NCBI GenBank assembly: GCA_028023455.1
Contig: JAQFVV010012531.1
Span: 1,180,001 to 1,244,000, forward strand
Direction: 5' to 3'
Length of the DNA: 64,000 nt
Source of the DNA: Epiperipatus broadwayi
Lineage: Eukaryota; Onychophora; Udeonychophora; Euonychophora; Peripatidae
In this document: positions 12,595-23,266 of the stretch, piece by piece
How positions within the stretch are numbered: the first letter of the stretch is position 1
Layout: each line of letters begins with the position of its first letter
The notes under the pieces: generated by a model
Databases searched by the model: none
What the model was told of the DNA's origin: nothing
Seen by the model: the letters and a program-made list of their open reading frames with translations, nothing else
Position numbers and translations under genes: made by a program

Positions 12595-12696
12595 TTTTTT
12601 CGCATGTATATGGTCATGTGTATCGATTGCATAAGACGGAATGGATAGCTATAGTAGCTTAAAAATCTGAGTTGAAATCCCTTTTAAATATTCATT

Positions 12697-13286
12697 TTTA
12701 TAAACAGTATCTCAAGAGGTGAACAATTTCTCTCTTTTTTTTTAATTGCAGATTTTGAAAAATTACATGATTTTTTTCACCTGATCGTTAAATATACCTG
12801 CATCTACCGACATTTTGTTTTTATTTTTTATAACTGATAAAATAATATTTTTTCATTCATATATATATATTTCCAATAAAATTATATTTCTAATAAAAAG
12901 CTCCTTATTTCTATTGTAAATTTTTCAAAAAAAAAAGCAGTGAATAATTTTCACTCATCGTTTTATTCACGTTGCAATCAATAAATTATTTTTATATTCA
13001 TATTTTTTTTATGAAAATAACTTATCTTAATATATATATATTTCTTTTTCAATTACAATTATTTAAAAAACGTAGGTCTCTTTCTAAATTTTTTCTAGGT
13101 CACTCACTATTTGTCATTAGTGAGTTTTTTTCAAAATATTTATTATTAATAAATAATATTTCAATTTAAGGCCTTTATATATTTATAATTTATATTTCTT
13201 TATGAATATATATTTTATAAAATAAAATATTCTACATAATATCAGGATTCTATTTTTATAATTCACATATATATATAATTATAGAG
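12697..13286. other. No gene seen
   Basis: AT-rich sequence with TATATATA tracts. Nothing recognised. Confidence 0.45.
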
Positions 13287-13520
13287 GGACTTGAACTCAG
13301 ACTTTCAAACTCTCCATAGCTATCCAATCCATTTTATACAACTGATACACTTGAAAAGGATAAATAATCTCCAATACACATATTTCGTGCTGAACCAGCA
13401 TTCATCAGTTGGTCCAGATCACCATGGATTGATAGCTGTGAGGAATTTGAAAGTCTGAGTTCAGTCCCTTAAAATTGCATTAAGTTTACTATAGACAATA
13501 TACATGTATTTAAATATTAT
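13287..13520 (-). repeat. Ribozyme repeat, L facing partial L
   Basis: A minus-sense L segment (about 13287-13421) joins head to head with a short plus-sense L fragment (about 13421-13480, GAAAGTCTGAGTTCAG) plus the tail ATTGCATTAAGTTTAC and onward. It is a miniature version of the 11398-12686 palindrome. Confidence 0.8.
13363..13420 (-). ncRNA. Type-I hammerhead ribozyme, intact core
   Basis: Minus strand in order: GAUCUGGACCAA, CUGAUGA, AUGCUGGUUCAGCAC, GAAA, UAUGUGUA, UUGGAGAUUAUUU. The conserved CUGANGA and GAAA strands are both perfect. Stem II is UGCUG/CAGCA around a GUU loop, with an A-C mismatch at its base. Stem I is CCAA/UUGG, then an internal loop, then GAUC/GAUU. Cleavage is predicted after the A at 13375 (minus), in an NUH context. 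Stem III is only a few self-complementary bases, a form known from hammerheads that work as dimers. This is the best-preserved core in the window. Confidence 0.82.
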
Positions 13521-13587
13521 ATATACATGTAATAGCTAAGTTTAATTATATGTAAAAAATATTTCAAAATTCAAGATCTTTGATTTT

Positions 13588-13687
13588 GCGTTTTGGTGGT
13601 TGAGAGGTCAGCACAGCTGTCTTACAAGCAGTTGTCCCGGGTTAGCGAGTTCACTTCCTGGCCGATGCTATGACACATGAAAAAAAG
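13588..13687 (+). mobile_element. tRNA-derived SINE, copy 2
   Basis: GCGTTTTGGTGGTTGAGAGG head, GTTGTCCCGGGTTAGCGAG box-B region, GCCGATGCTATGACACATG end and a short A tail. No clear target duplication is visible. It directly abuts the open frame at 13688-13935. Confidence 0.85.
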
Positions 13688-13935
13688 TCCTCTTTTTCCA
13701 ATCTATTCCTGGAACAAGCTATCATCCTGATTCTGATCCTGATTACTTGCCTAACAGCAGTAATGATAACAGTTCTTTCAGCTTTGATAGGATGATTGAG
13801 GATAAATTCAGCTCAGGTGAGGAAATGAGGTTTCATTATTGTAGTGCTGGGGATGAGTGGATTCCAGTGGACCTGAAGTCTATTTCTCTACCACCCCAAA
13901 TGTTTCCCTTGGTGGTGAGGCATGACTGTAATTGA
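13688..13935 (+). pseudogene. Unidentified coding-like fragment
   Basis: An open frame runs from the SINE tail to a stop at 13933-13935. Translated, it goes through GTSYHPDSDPDYLPNSS, DNSSFSFDRMIEDKFSSGEE, RFHYCSAGDEWIPVDL and ends VVRHDC. Its Ser/Asp-rich acidic start followed by a more hydrophobic block looks protein-like rather than random AT-rich translation. The first Met is at 13747 but the frame is open upstream into the SINE. It may be the N-terminal part of a transposase or an exon cut by the SINE. I do not recognise the family. Confidence 0.4.
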
Positions 13936-14782
13936 GAGTGAAAATGTTAAGTCTATAATTCTTTTAAATGTTCCATAATGATGCATTGCTTAAAAGAATT
14001 GTAAGTGAAACTAATTTTTATGCTGACTGAGTCATATGTAATAATGCCAGCAAAAGAAGGTCCCAACCTAACAAATGGTCACACACTTTAGTAAAAGAGA
14101 TTATTTTTTGGAGTATTGACATTGCAAAGCATTGCCATACTGCCGTGTGTAAAATGATGCTGGAAAAAAGATGAAACACTTTACATGCCAATATTTTCAA
14201 AAACAATGAAATATGTTTAGGTATATTTTGCTAATTAAATTTCTGCACTTGTTTGATGAAAATGATTTTAACTCATAAATTAATCCATATACAAGTCTCT
14301 ACAAGTTCTATGAAGAAATAGATTAAAGTTTCATGTTCTATAAGCAATGTCCGGTCTGGTAAGAATATTATACTAAATAGAGAGTCCATTTAAGAGTTAT
14401 GTTTTTTGCACTTTGTGAAGCACTAAATGGATATAAGCGTAATTTTCTTTTTTATACTGGGAAAGGTGCAATATGTAATAAAAAATGTGTCACTTAGCCA
14501 GTCAGCGCTAAAAGTATTCATCTGGTAGATGAGTATTTGAGCAAAGAATATTCCAGTACTTTCACACAACAGGTACGTTACCAACTCTTGTGTATATATA
14601 TATTGTAACATAGCATTCTAATTTACATACATAAAAATAACTAAGCAATCATAATGCTAAAAGTATATTATTTCTTAAGATTTATTTTACCGATCGGTAT
14701 ATCCATTAATATCGATATAACGAAAACTTTTTACTAATTAGAAAATTGTTGGTTAACTAATTAAATAAGAAATTCTATTTTA
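13936..14782. other. No gene seen
   Basis: AT-rich sequence with no recognised feature. Confidence 0.45.
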
Positions 14783-14904
14783 AAAAAAGAGAGAGAGAGG
14801 GAGAGAGAAGGGGGAAAGAGAGAAGGGGGAGGGAGAGAGAGAAGGGGGAGGGAGAGAGAAGGAGGAGGGAGAGAAAGATGGAGAGAGGGAGAGAAAGAGA
14901 AATG
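14783..14904 (+). repeat. GA-rich polypurine tract
   Basis: About 120 bp of almost pure A/G on the plus strand, made of GAGAGG, GAGAAGGGGGA and related units. It is a low-complexity polypurine tract that could adopt triplex DNA. Confidence 0.9.
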
Positions 14905-15810
14905 AAATGACAAATTATATTTTTGTAAATATTTCTGTAATCATTTGTTCAATGAAAGATATTACACGTGTGAAATTGCAAACAAATCTTAATATTTTTT
15001 TAATCATTTCTGCAATCAAGTAAAGCATTTAAATAACATCACCACAAGCTACGCATTAAAAAATATCTATAGCCTTGAGCGATATAATTAATTAAGTTAG
15101 CGTATGTAAAAAACACATATTGCCATGAGCTACATGATTAATTAGTTCGGTACGTTGCACAGAAGGAGTATTCAATTGCAATAATTGTGTTTTTTGAAAA
15201 GCACTATCTAGATGTAAATAGGGCTGAAAATTTAAAACCCATTCAATTCACCAGTTAGTTATACAGTCAGTGTTCTAGTCATAAGTGATTTAGCTCTCTA
15301 GTTGCTAAAGAAGTTACTTGGATGATTTCAAGAAGGAAATATTGAGGAATATGGACTTTCAAACAAAAAAAAAAAAAAAAACCGTCAGAGATAGCCTGTC
15401 AATGCATCCAGCGTTGAATAGTGAATATATATCACATTTGCTTTAAATGTACGCAATAGGTATGGATAATTTCGAACCAGTTTTCAATCAAATAGAAAAC
15501 TAAGACAGCTCATAGCTCCCTGTCAATCAGCTCTAAAATGTGGTATCCATTCTGCAAAGTAATAATGGCTTGAATTAAATTTTAAATGAGCAGTGCTCAA
15601 TTAGCTTGCTCCCTTCTGGCATTAACTAGAACTTTGAAGGAAGAAGGATTCAAACTGACATATGTATAACGTTTAACAAACTACAAAAAGGATTTTTTTA
15701 AACTGTAAAATTTATAAGTTTAACAACAAACAAATTTTCCTGGGTAAAAAAAAAAATGGATTTTAAAAAAACAAAAAAAGCAAAAATCATAAAAAGCTGA
15801 CCTTTGTTTG
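14905..15810. other. No gene seen
   Basis: AT-rich sequence with an A18 run near 15365. No recognised feature. Confidence 0.45.
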
Positions 15811-15985
15811 TATATATGTGTGGAGATGATAATCTGGACCAACTGACGAGTGCTGGTTTAGCACGAAATACATTTGGTGATTATTTATCTTTTCGACATG
15901 TGTGTGATCAAGTGTATCAGCGGTATGAGATAGCAGAGATGATTGAGGGTCGTGTGAAAGTCTGAGTTCAAACCCCTATATAATA
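15811..15985 (+). repeat. Ribozyme repeat, end of R plus L
   Basis: Starts at TATATATGTGTGGAGATG, the end of R, and runs through the hammerhead to GAGTTCAAACCCC and TATATAA. The GTTCAAACC block matches an RNA polymerase III box B. A convincing box A is not visible. Confidence 0.85.
15826..15888 (+). ncRNA. Type-I hammerhead ribozyme, intact core
   Basis: Plus strand: GAUAAUC, UGG, ACCAA, CUGACGA (15843-15849, N7 = C), stem II GUGCUGGUUUAGCAC, GAAA (15865-15868), UACAU, UUGGU, GAUUAUU. Stem I pairs ACCAA with UUGGU and GAUAAUC with GAUUAUU across an internal loop. Stem II pairs along six positions including the G-C at its base. Stem III has lost about three bases compared with sister copies (UACGUAUA), so the 15.1-16.1 pair is missing and cleavage may be weak. 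Confidence 0.82.
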
Positions 15986-16123
15986 CATATATAAGTGCAG
16001 GTATAAAAAAGCCTATACTGTGGGGAAAAAAAACTCATATTCCAATTAAAGATTGTATTTTCTCAAAATGGACAGTATGAACTATAAACAAATTTTATAA
16101 ATATAACAAATGGTAACGTTATT

Positions 16124-16232
16124 ATTATTTTTTTTTAAGTGTCATAGCATCGGCTGGGACGCGAACCCGCAACCCGGGCAACTGCCTGCAAGTGCAAGGC
16201 AGTCGCGCTGACCTCTCGACCACCAATGCAAG
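16124..16232 (-). mobile_element. tRNA-derived SINE, copy 3
   Basis: Reads on the minus strand from GCATTGGTGGTCGAGAGG to GGTTCGCGTCCCAGCCGATG and CTATGACACTTAAAAA. Box A is TGGTCGAGAGG and box B GGTTCGCGTCCCAG. It is flanked by a perfect 18-bp target duplication, ACAAATGGTAACGTTATT (16106-16123 and 16233-16250). This is the clearest copy in the window. Confidence 0.95.
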
Positions 16233-16359
16233 ACAAATGGTAACGTTATTCTCTTAAAAGTGATTGCAAATTTATAACTTAACAAATTTTAAATGAAATT
16301 TAAAAAATAAAAATTTCATAATTACAGAATTTTGGATTTATAAATGTGGCAAATTATAA

Positions 16360-16648
16360 ATGTGATAATATGTTGAATTATTTCCATCATCTATCATTAA
16401 ATGTTGAATGTATAGAAAATTTAAAACTTTATTTAAACTTTTCAAATACAAACAACTTGTTAGTAATAACACATGAACAGACAACAACGTTTAGAATAAT
16501 TTTTGTGTGTTATTACTAACAAGTTGTTTGTATTTGAAAAGTTTAAATAAAGTTTAAAATTTTCTATTCATTCAACATTTAATGATAGATGCTGGAAATA
16601 GTCCAACATACTATCACATTTTATATATCATCATTACAAACCTTCTGA
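16360..16648. mobile_element. Snap-back element A
   Basis: Arms of about 115 bp. The left arm, including ATCTATCATTAAATGTTGAA and CAAACAACTTGTTAGTAATA, is mirrored on the right. A tail of about 26 nt (ATATATCATCATTACAAACC and onward) exists only on the right. The direct repeat CAAATTATAA (16350-16359 and 16649-16658) is a likely target duplication. No coding capacity. Confidence 0.75.
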
Positions 16649-16658
16649 CAAATTATAA

Positions 16659-19600
16659 TCTTGACGTCCTAAAATAACATTTTAAAGTTTGCATTCACAA
16701 AAGTGAAAGTTTTACGGATTTTGTAAACTGTTAGGTTCATATTTCAAAAGAAATATGATGAAAGAAGGACAACTGTGTTATGAACAGAAAATCTATAATC
16801 ATTAGAAATTCTCTCTATACATAGACCCTTATAAGCATTGTTTTCCTAAAAGAAAGAAGCATGGATTAAGAACTAAAACACCCAATAGACAAACAAATCA
16901 AACACAGGTAAATAAAAGAAAACAAAAAAATGAGTTATGTAAGAATGACTTTAGTTTATTTTTCGTTAATCATAATTAACCTTTACATCAATTAGTTAAG
17001 GAATGAAATTTATATGATGCTTATAAATAGCTAATGATTTCTTTTTAATAAACACATATGTATGGATATAATATAATTGGTCAGGTATTTGGAATAAAAG
17101 GAGAAGTCTACATATTATAGTTGGATATATATTAATTTTTTTAATGTTATTGTTATTTCCTTGTTGCTATATAATATTGATGCACATCACTGATTTTTAT
17201 GATAAAATAAACCACTATTGTTAGTTATACATTTGTTCACATTTATTTTATTCATGCATTCCATTCAGCAGTATTAATAGTGCAATATCTCATCTAATTC
17301 TTATTGCTTCGTAAGCTATGTTAGAATTAACTGGCTATCAGCCACAAAAGGGCATAGTTTGAACCTGAATACTAGTGGCTACAGGTTTTATAAAAATATA
17401 TTTTATAGTGAGTAGCAAATGTTGCTGTATAGAATAAACATTATATGTATTAGTATTTATTCCTATGATGTCCTAAAGTATGGTCATTATAAAATATGTT
17501 AGTATAATGACCACTCCAATTGGGGTATGGTCATACATTGTTAGCCCATCACAATATATATATATACAAAAGGGAGGGAGAGAAGACAGACATTTATGGT
17601 ATTGTCAAGATTAGAAGAAAGATTATGCCAACTGAAATGAACATGATGTAAGGATATGAAGTGCAAAAACACATCAATGGATACTCATGTGGAACTTAGA
17701 AGGAAATTGGAAGATTGTCACAATAGAAAACTATATTGTAGTTTCTTTAGAATCAATCTGAAGATTGATTTACTGGTAATATTTAGCATGCAGATGCCAA
17801 TGGCAATGCTAGAATTAATTCTTGCCTACAAACTTAGAATAAGTAATATTTAATAAACAAAGTATCATAATTCTGATAATAATATCTAAATATAAACACA
17901 TTCTCAGTGATTTTTACAGTAGTTTTCTTCTTTGAATTAAATTGAAGCAATGTCAAATCACAAAGTGCCTCTACATTTTTAATATTTTGTACATTGATGT
18001 ATTAATGAAAAAAATTGAACCAATCTGTGAAAGATACATGTTTAAGACTACCATTTTTATCAAATGTCATCTGCAAAGATCAATCTTACATCAAGCAACT
18101 TTTATTTAATAAAAATGTAGCAGTCTTATTTTAATTACATCCAATTCACCAAAAGTCAAACACCCACACAAGGCAGAGCTATAATAATTTTTTCCCTTCT
18201 CCTTAAAAAAAAACCCTCTTGTCCACTCTTCTATTTCAAATATTATTTTTACCTTTAAAATTAAATAAATATTCATAATTGACAGTAACTAAGGAATTAA
18301 TTGTTTGGTAATTTTACTTGAGAAGTCATGTGATAAATGAGCACCCTTATGGCATATTGAGTTTTCTGTTAATCTGATACAAACTTTTTTTAAAATTACA
18401 TTGCTCCAGTGAGATTTGATCATGGAACCTTTATCCACCATTCTATCAAAGTATTAAGCTCCACTTGCAAGGAGTCTAAATTCCAAAACCTTGTATATTA
18501 TTGGGAAAAAAAACCATTTTTGAAACAAAACCCAGTACTCTTTTCAATCACCAAGACATTTTTGTGCAGTATTAGATATATAAATATAAAGATAACAGTA
18601 CATTATAAGTTTAATGTCCATAGGAGTATGGTTCCATTCTCATCAGAAATTGAGGCTGTATCATGCTTCAATCATATTTTTATTTTATAGCAGCCTCTAA
18701 AACTTTATCTTCAAACTAAGAAGAATACTTTTATATTGATTGATAATTTCATATCTAGTTGGATTAGCTAAGGTAAAGCTAACTAAACAAACCCAAAGGG
18801 GAATGGCCATCTAATGATATTGACAATTCAAGATTATAACAAATGTTTTTAGAATTGAACAAATCAAGTGAATTACTGCTCTTTAAAGCATAAAAAAAAT
18901 TTAAGATTGTTATGAAATCTGCAAGTGAGTGGAAAAAAAATTACAAGTTTTAAGTGAGTTTTATGATACATTATTCTATAAAACTCAAATCATGTTCATA
19001 ATTTTTTTAATTTTATATTTTTTTAACTTCTATTATATGCATCAATTTCAATTCTAAAATAAAATTCTCTCCTTTTTTGCACTTTCCATGATACTTTACT
19101 CAATTAACTATCAGCTTCACCTATTTAATAATCTTCTTCAAAGCTGTTAAATACAGTTGCAATAAATTATTTCTTGTTTATTTACAGAACCATACAACTA
19201 CCTTATTTTGATATATCCATATACATTATTGAAAGTCTTTTGGCACACTATGTGGCTTAGAGTTACATAATCAATACAACAATAGCAGACATTAACATAT
19301 ATATAAACAATTATTTGGGGAGATGAGAATCAAACCTTTTATCATACAAGATTCTAAGAATACTAACAAAAAATATGGTCTTGGATGAGTTAAATTGTTT
19401 TATCAATTCATAAAGGCTGTCATTTGGCAGAATATGTGGCAATTCTCTATCTGACATCAATCTTCCTAATTATTAGTGACATATTTGGTAAAGTTTGGAA
19501 AATCAACATACGTGGTAAAATGAGTTTAGCATATCTACATGCATGAGATTAGATAATCATACCTAATATGACTCAAATGGCATATAATGATTTATCAGTA

Positions 19601-20186
19601 ATGATACATTCCAAAATTCAATCATAGTGGCAAATAAAAATCCATTCATTTATTTAAAAAAAATTAAAAATATTATTGGATGAATTATTAATTCATATTT
19701 GCCTAAAAATTTCTTTATGGCATTTTCTGACATTTTCTGAATTAAAACATTTCTCAATTAGACCTGTAGAAGGTCCTTTGATGAAATTTGCAAATTATGT
19801 TTATAAGATGAATAAACTTTTTTATATATAACTAAATATTGTCTTTTTTTTTAGAAACTTAAAATCAAACTTAATCTTTCAAATAAAACAATAAATAAGA
19901 TTCTGACACCAGACTTTTTGATTGATGACAAAAAAATAATAAAAATTGCTTTATATGGATATCAAGATATATGAAATTTTTCCAAAATAAACAGTTTTAC
20001 AGTTCAATATTTTCATGAATACTGATGGAAATAATATTATAAAAAGTTAATTATACTTGCCAAAATAATTAAAATTTGCAATGTGAACTCAGAGATTGTT
20101 TAACTTCCATATTTCTCTATAAACTAATTGAAATGTGGGTTTCACTATGACATAAGAGAAATCCAGATTCACTATTATGCAATTAT
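16659..20186. other. No gene; weak SINE-like blocks
   Basis: AT-rich DNA. GGTTCAAAC on the minus strand near 17365 and TGATCAAATCTCAC on the minus strand near 18420 resemble isolated box-B sequences of decayed SINEs. Short open frames near 17656 and 18409 have no recognisable product. Confidence 0.4.
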
Positions 20187-20199
20187 CAATTAAGACTTA

Positions 20200-20471
20200 A
20201 TAATAACATGAAAGGATGAAACCTTTGACAGATGCATCTTAAAAATGCTTATATGACAGCCAATCAGATGTAATAATGACTGCACAAGGGACCCTCAATT
20301 CTTTCTCATAAAATCTCTGCCTTGTGTTTTGAATTGAGAGTTCCCTTGTGCAGTCATTATTACACCTGATTGGCTGTCATATAAGCATTTTTAAGATGCA
20401 TCTGTCAAAGGTTTCAGCCTTTCACATTATTATTATATCATCTGCTTGCACTTAATAAATTAATATATTTA
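20200..20471. mobile_element. Snap-back element B
   Basis: The arms match almost perfectly for about 100 bp each, for example CTTTGACAGATGCATCTTAA and GACAGCCAATCAG on the left against their complements on the right. The right arm continues into an unpaired tail of about 35 nt (TATATCATCTGCTTGCACTT and onward). A perfect 13-bp target duplication, CAATTAAGACTTA, flanks it (20187-20199 and 20472-20484). High arm identity suggests a fairly recent insertion or gene conversion between arms. Confidence 0.88.
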
Positions 20472-20737
20472 CAATTAAGACTTAGTGTCTATGTAATATA
20501 ACAATTATATACTGTACTTGTGTTAAGGGATTTGGAAGAAAAATAACCATTCGTATAAATTTGTTCAGTTTACTTATTATAACATATTAAGTTTTTTTGC
20601 AGCATACTACTTTTATTCGTTATGCATAAATCAATGGTATATAATAAAATAAACTCATTTTTATATTTTGTTATTTTTAACATGCACATATATATATTTC
20701 AAATTTTTAAAAATTGAAAATATTTAATATATAATAT

Positions 20738-20914
20738 TAAACATTAAAGCATCCCACATGGTTAAGGAATCCAGTACTGCCCTCTGTGAACTAATATTTA
20801 AAAAAACAATAGAGTTCACAGAGGGCGGTACTGGATTCCTTAACCATGTGGGGTGATTTAATGTTTAATATTTGTATATTTATTTCAGTATAGCGTTATG
20901 CACTGGGATTATAT
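20738..20914. mobile_element. Snap-back element C
   Basis: Arms of about 58 bp (CATGGTTAAGGAATCCAGTA and complement) surround a short A-rich loop. A one-sided right tail of about 42 nt contains TATAGCGTTATGCAC. The 15-bp target duplication TTTAATATATAATAT is identical on both sides (20723-20737 and 20915-20929). Confidence 0.85.
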
Positions 20915-20929
20915 TTTAATATATAATAT

Positions 20930-21999
20930 ATACAATAAAAGTAATAAAATATTGTATTAAAAACAGATAATAATATTAATGTTATTTTATTGATATCCTC
21001 TATACAAATTTTTCCTGATATTTCAAGTGGCAATGTTTGATTAAAAAAAAAAGTCAGATAACTTCTTGCTGGACAAGTGTTTCTGTCAATTACATCTAAT
21101 GTCATCAGCAGTATGGGAAGTCATTTGAAATTCCATTAAGCATAGCAAAACAATTTCCATCTAAGTATAGTCACAATGTTTAACATGATCTTAATGCGTG
21201 AACATGAATCTAACAATAATTTAATTTTAAAACAAACATTCTTTTAAAATAACCTTGCTTTCAAAAAAAAAAAAACATTTTGTATTAATTTAAATGCATA
21301 CTTGAAAACATTGTTATTTAAAGATGAATTTTTTTAAAGGCTTTGCTTGTTTAATAGCATTAAGCTGATACAAAAAAGACTACATATGTATTCAAATGTT
21401 AAAGATCATGTTAAATGTTTTACTTAAATGGAATTGTATCACTAGCTTATTGGAGTATCAGTTAATTTTTTCACACTATTGATAATCAGGGCTGGATGTG
21501 AGCCAATTGAATCAAATAAATCCAATCAAGCCCCACACTTAATTAAAAATTGTATTAAAATAAAAATATAACTCATTTAATTCATTATTTAAAAAATTAC
21601 AATAATTGAAAACATCTATATATTATTCAAATACTTTTTCTTTTTACACTGATTGCTAATACAAATATTTTATACAGGTTTATATATCAGTTATGTATAT
21701 TACAACACAAAACTGACTAATAGCATTGCAGCTTCTACCAATTCTCTTTCTGTGTGAAATGTGCATATGGCTAATTGTTTTCTGCGCAATCGCAAAAAAT
21801 AAAAACATGCTATGAGTTATCTTTAAAAAAATCACATGACCAAATAAATTACCATTTAATTTGCGAATTTAATTATTTACATATACAGTATGTGAATTAT
21901 TTCTTTTAGAGCAAGATAAGTAATTTTAATATAGTTTAATTATTTTATGTTCACAACTTAATGAACAATTCAATAAACTTATCTATACTAAATTCTTCA

Positions 22000-22000
<1 letters not shown>
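20930..22000. other. No gene seen
   Basis: AT-rich sequence with no recognised coding region or repeat. Confidence 0.45.

Positions 22001-22070
<70 letters not shown>
22001..22070. repeat. (ATT)n microsatellite
   Basis: About 23 uninterrupted ATT units. Confidence 0.97.
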
Positions 22071-22696
22071 TATATACAATAATAATAATAAAAATTTAAT
22101 TGTTCAATTAATTGCATTAAAATTTTAATTATTATTTTAAAAATATAAAACTCTAAGCTGCTAATTTATATTATTCGCACACAATTTTTCAATGCTTTTT
22201 AAATACTAAAAAATTATGAAAATGTTTGTAATTATTTTAATGCAAATTTAAAAAGTTTATACCAATACAGAAATTTTTAATTCCAACTATTACCGTTATC
22301 TGCCTTTGTGAAGAAATCTTAATATTCTATTTTTTCGTAGAATGTTCAATTCAAAACGAGAAAAAGACATGGGCAGAAAATACCAAAGTGGTAGTACCAA
22401 AAGAAAATTAAGTGAAAAAAAATTAAATATACAGCAGATGAACAAAACGGCACATTGCGCATCATTCAAGAAGATGAAAATATTCATATAAAGAAAATGC
22501 CTACAGAAAAGATGTTCAGGAAATTAGGTTAGATAATAATCCTGAAAAAACGCATTTACACAGAAAAACAATGTTGTGAAAATAATTCAATGTGGTATGT
22601 CTGAGAATAAAGAAATAGTTAATAAACTAATAAATATTAAGAAATGATCCTGCTATTTGAGCCAAGAGAATGAACCAGAAAATAATAAATTACATG

Positions 22697-22992
22697 TATA
22701 TAAGTAAGCATTTATTTTTATAGCGTCTGCATATAATTGTAATTTACATTCATATCGGCCATTCAAACCAATGTGCAAACGCTTTGCGAGTGTTAAATAA
22801 TAAATGAATGCCTTCTGATCAATACAAGATATAGAATTTATGCAGGAATAAAAAGGATCCTCTTATTCCTACGACTCAAATATTTATATATGAGCATAAA
22901 TTCTATATCTTGTATTGATCAGAAGGCATTCATTTATTATTTAACACTCGCAAAGCGTTTGCACATTGGTTTGAATGGCCAATATGAATGTA
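22697..22992. mobile_element. Snap-back element D
   Basis: Arms of about 110 bp carry GTGCAAACGCTTTGCGAGTG and TCTGATCAATACAAGATATA with mirrored partners. The loop is about 35 nt near 22860. The unpaired tail of about 45 nt is on the left (TATATAAGTAAGCATTTATT, then TATAGCGTCTGCATATAA). The target duplication is AATAAATTACATG (22684-22696 and 22993-23005). The core around GCAAACGCTTTGCGAGTGTT and the CGCTATA...AAATAAATG tail recur in element E at 48331. Confidence 0.88.
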
Positions 22993-23170
22993 AATAAATT
23001 ACATGATGAAAAAAGGATTATCAAAAACTCACGTGGATGAATTTCCCTGCCAAAATAATAGAACTCATATTTCAAAAGTTCATCCAATTGATGAAATTAT
23101 ACATCATCCCTGGATAATATATTCTGATATATATATTTTATTTCTATTGCCATCTTTTCTATGAAGATGC

Positions 23171-23259
23171 CGCGTTGGTGGCCTAGTGGTTAGTATAGCT
23201 GCCTTCCAAGCAGCTGACCCTGGTTCGCTTCCCGGTCAGCGCATTTGACATATATATAA
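23171..23259 (+). mobile_element. tRNA-derived SINE, copy 4
   Basis: CGCGTTGGTGGCCTAGTGG head (box A TGGCCTAGTGG), CTGGTTCGCTTCCCGG box B, then GCGCATTTGACATATATATA. AAGATGC at 23164-23170 and 23260-23266 is the likely target duplication. Its 3' part differs from the other copies, so it may be a subfamily. Confidence 0.87.
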
Positions 23260-23266
23260 AAGATGC

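Larger units (their letters stand above)
11398..12686. mobile_element. 1.3-kb palindrome of ribozyme repeats
   Basis: The left arm holds minus-sense L (to about 11595), R (to about 11866) and a second L (to 12058). The right arm holds the same three segments in reverse, giving L-R-L facing L-R-L about an axis at 12060. Near-identical 10-mers, AATATTTATT (11388-11397) and AATATTCATT (12687-12696), look like a target duplication. About 45 nt at the left end (ACAAGTATATTG onward) has no partner on the right, a one-sided tail. Four hammerhead copies lie inside. It could be a retrozyme array or a Penelope-like insertion with inverted terminal repeats. Confidence 0.8.

Noticed and set aside
22001-22070. 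CRISPR-like or regulated repeat
   Set aside because: It is a plain trinucleotide microsatellite in a eukaryotic genome.
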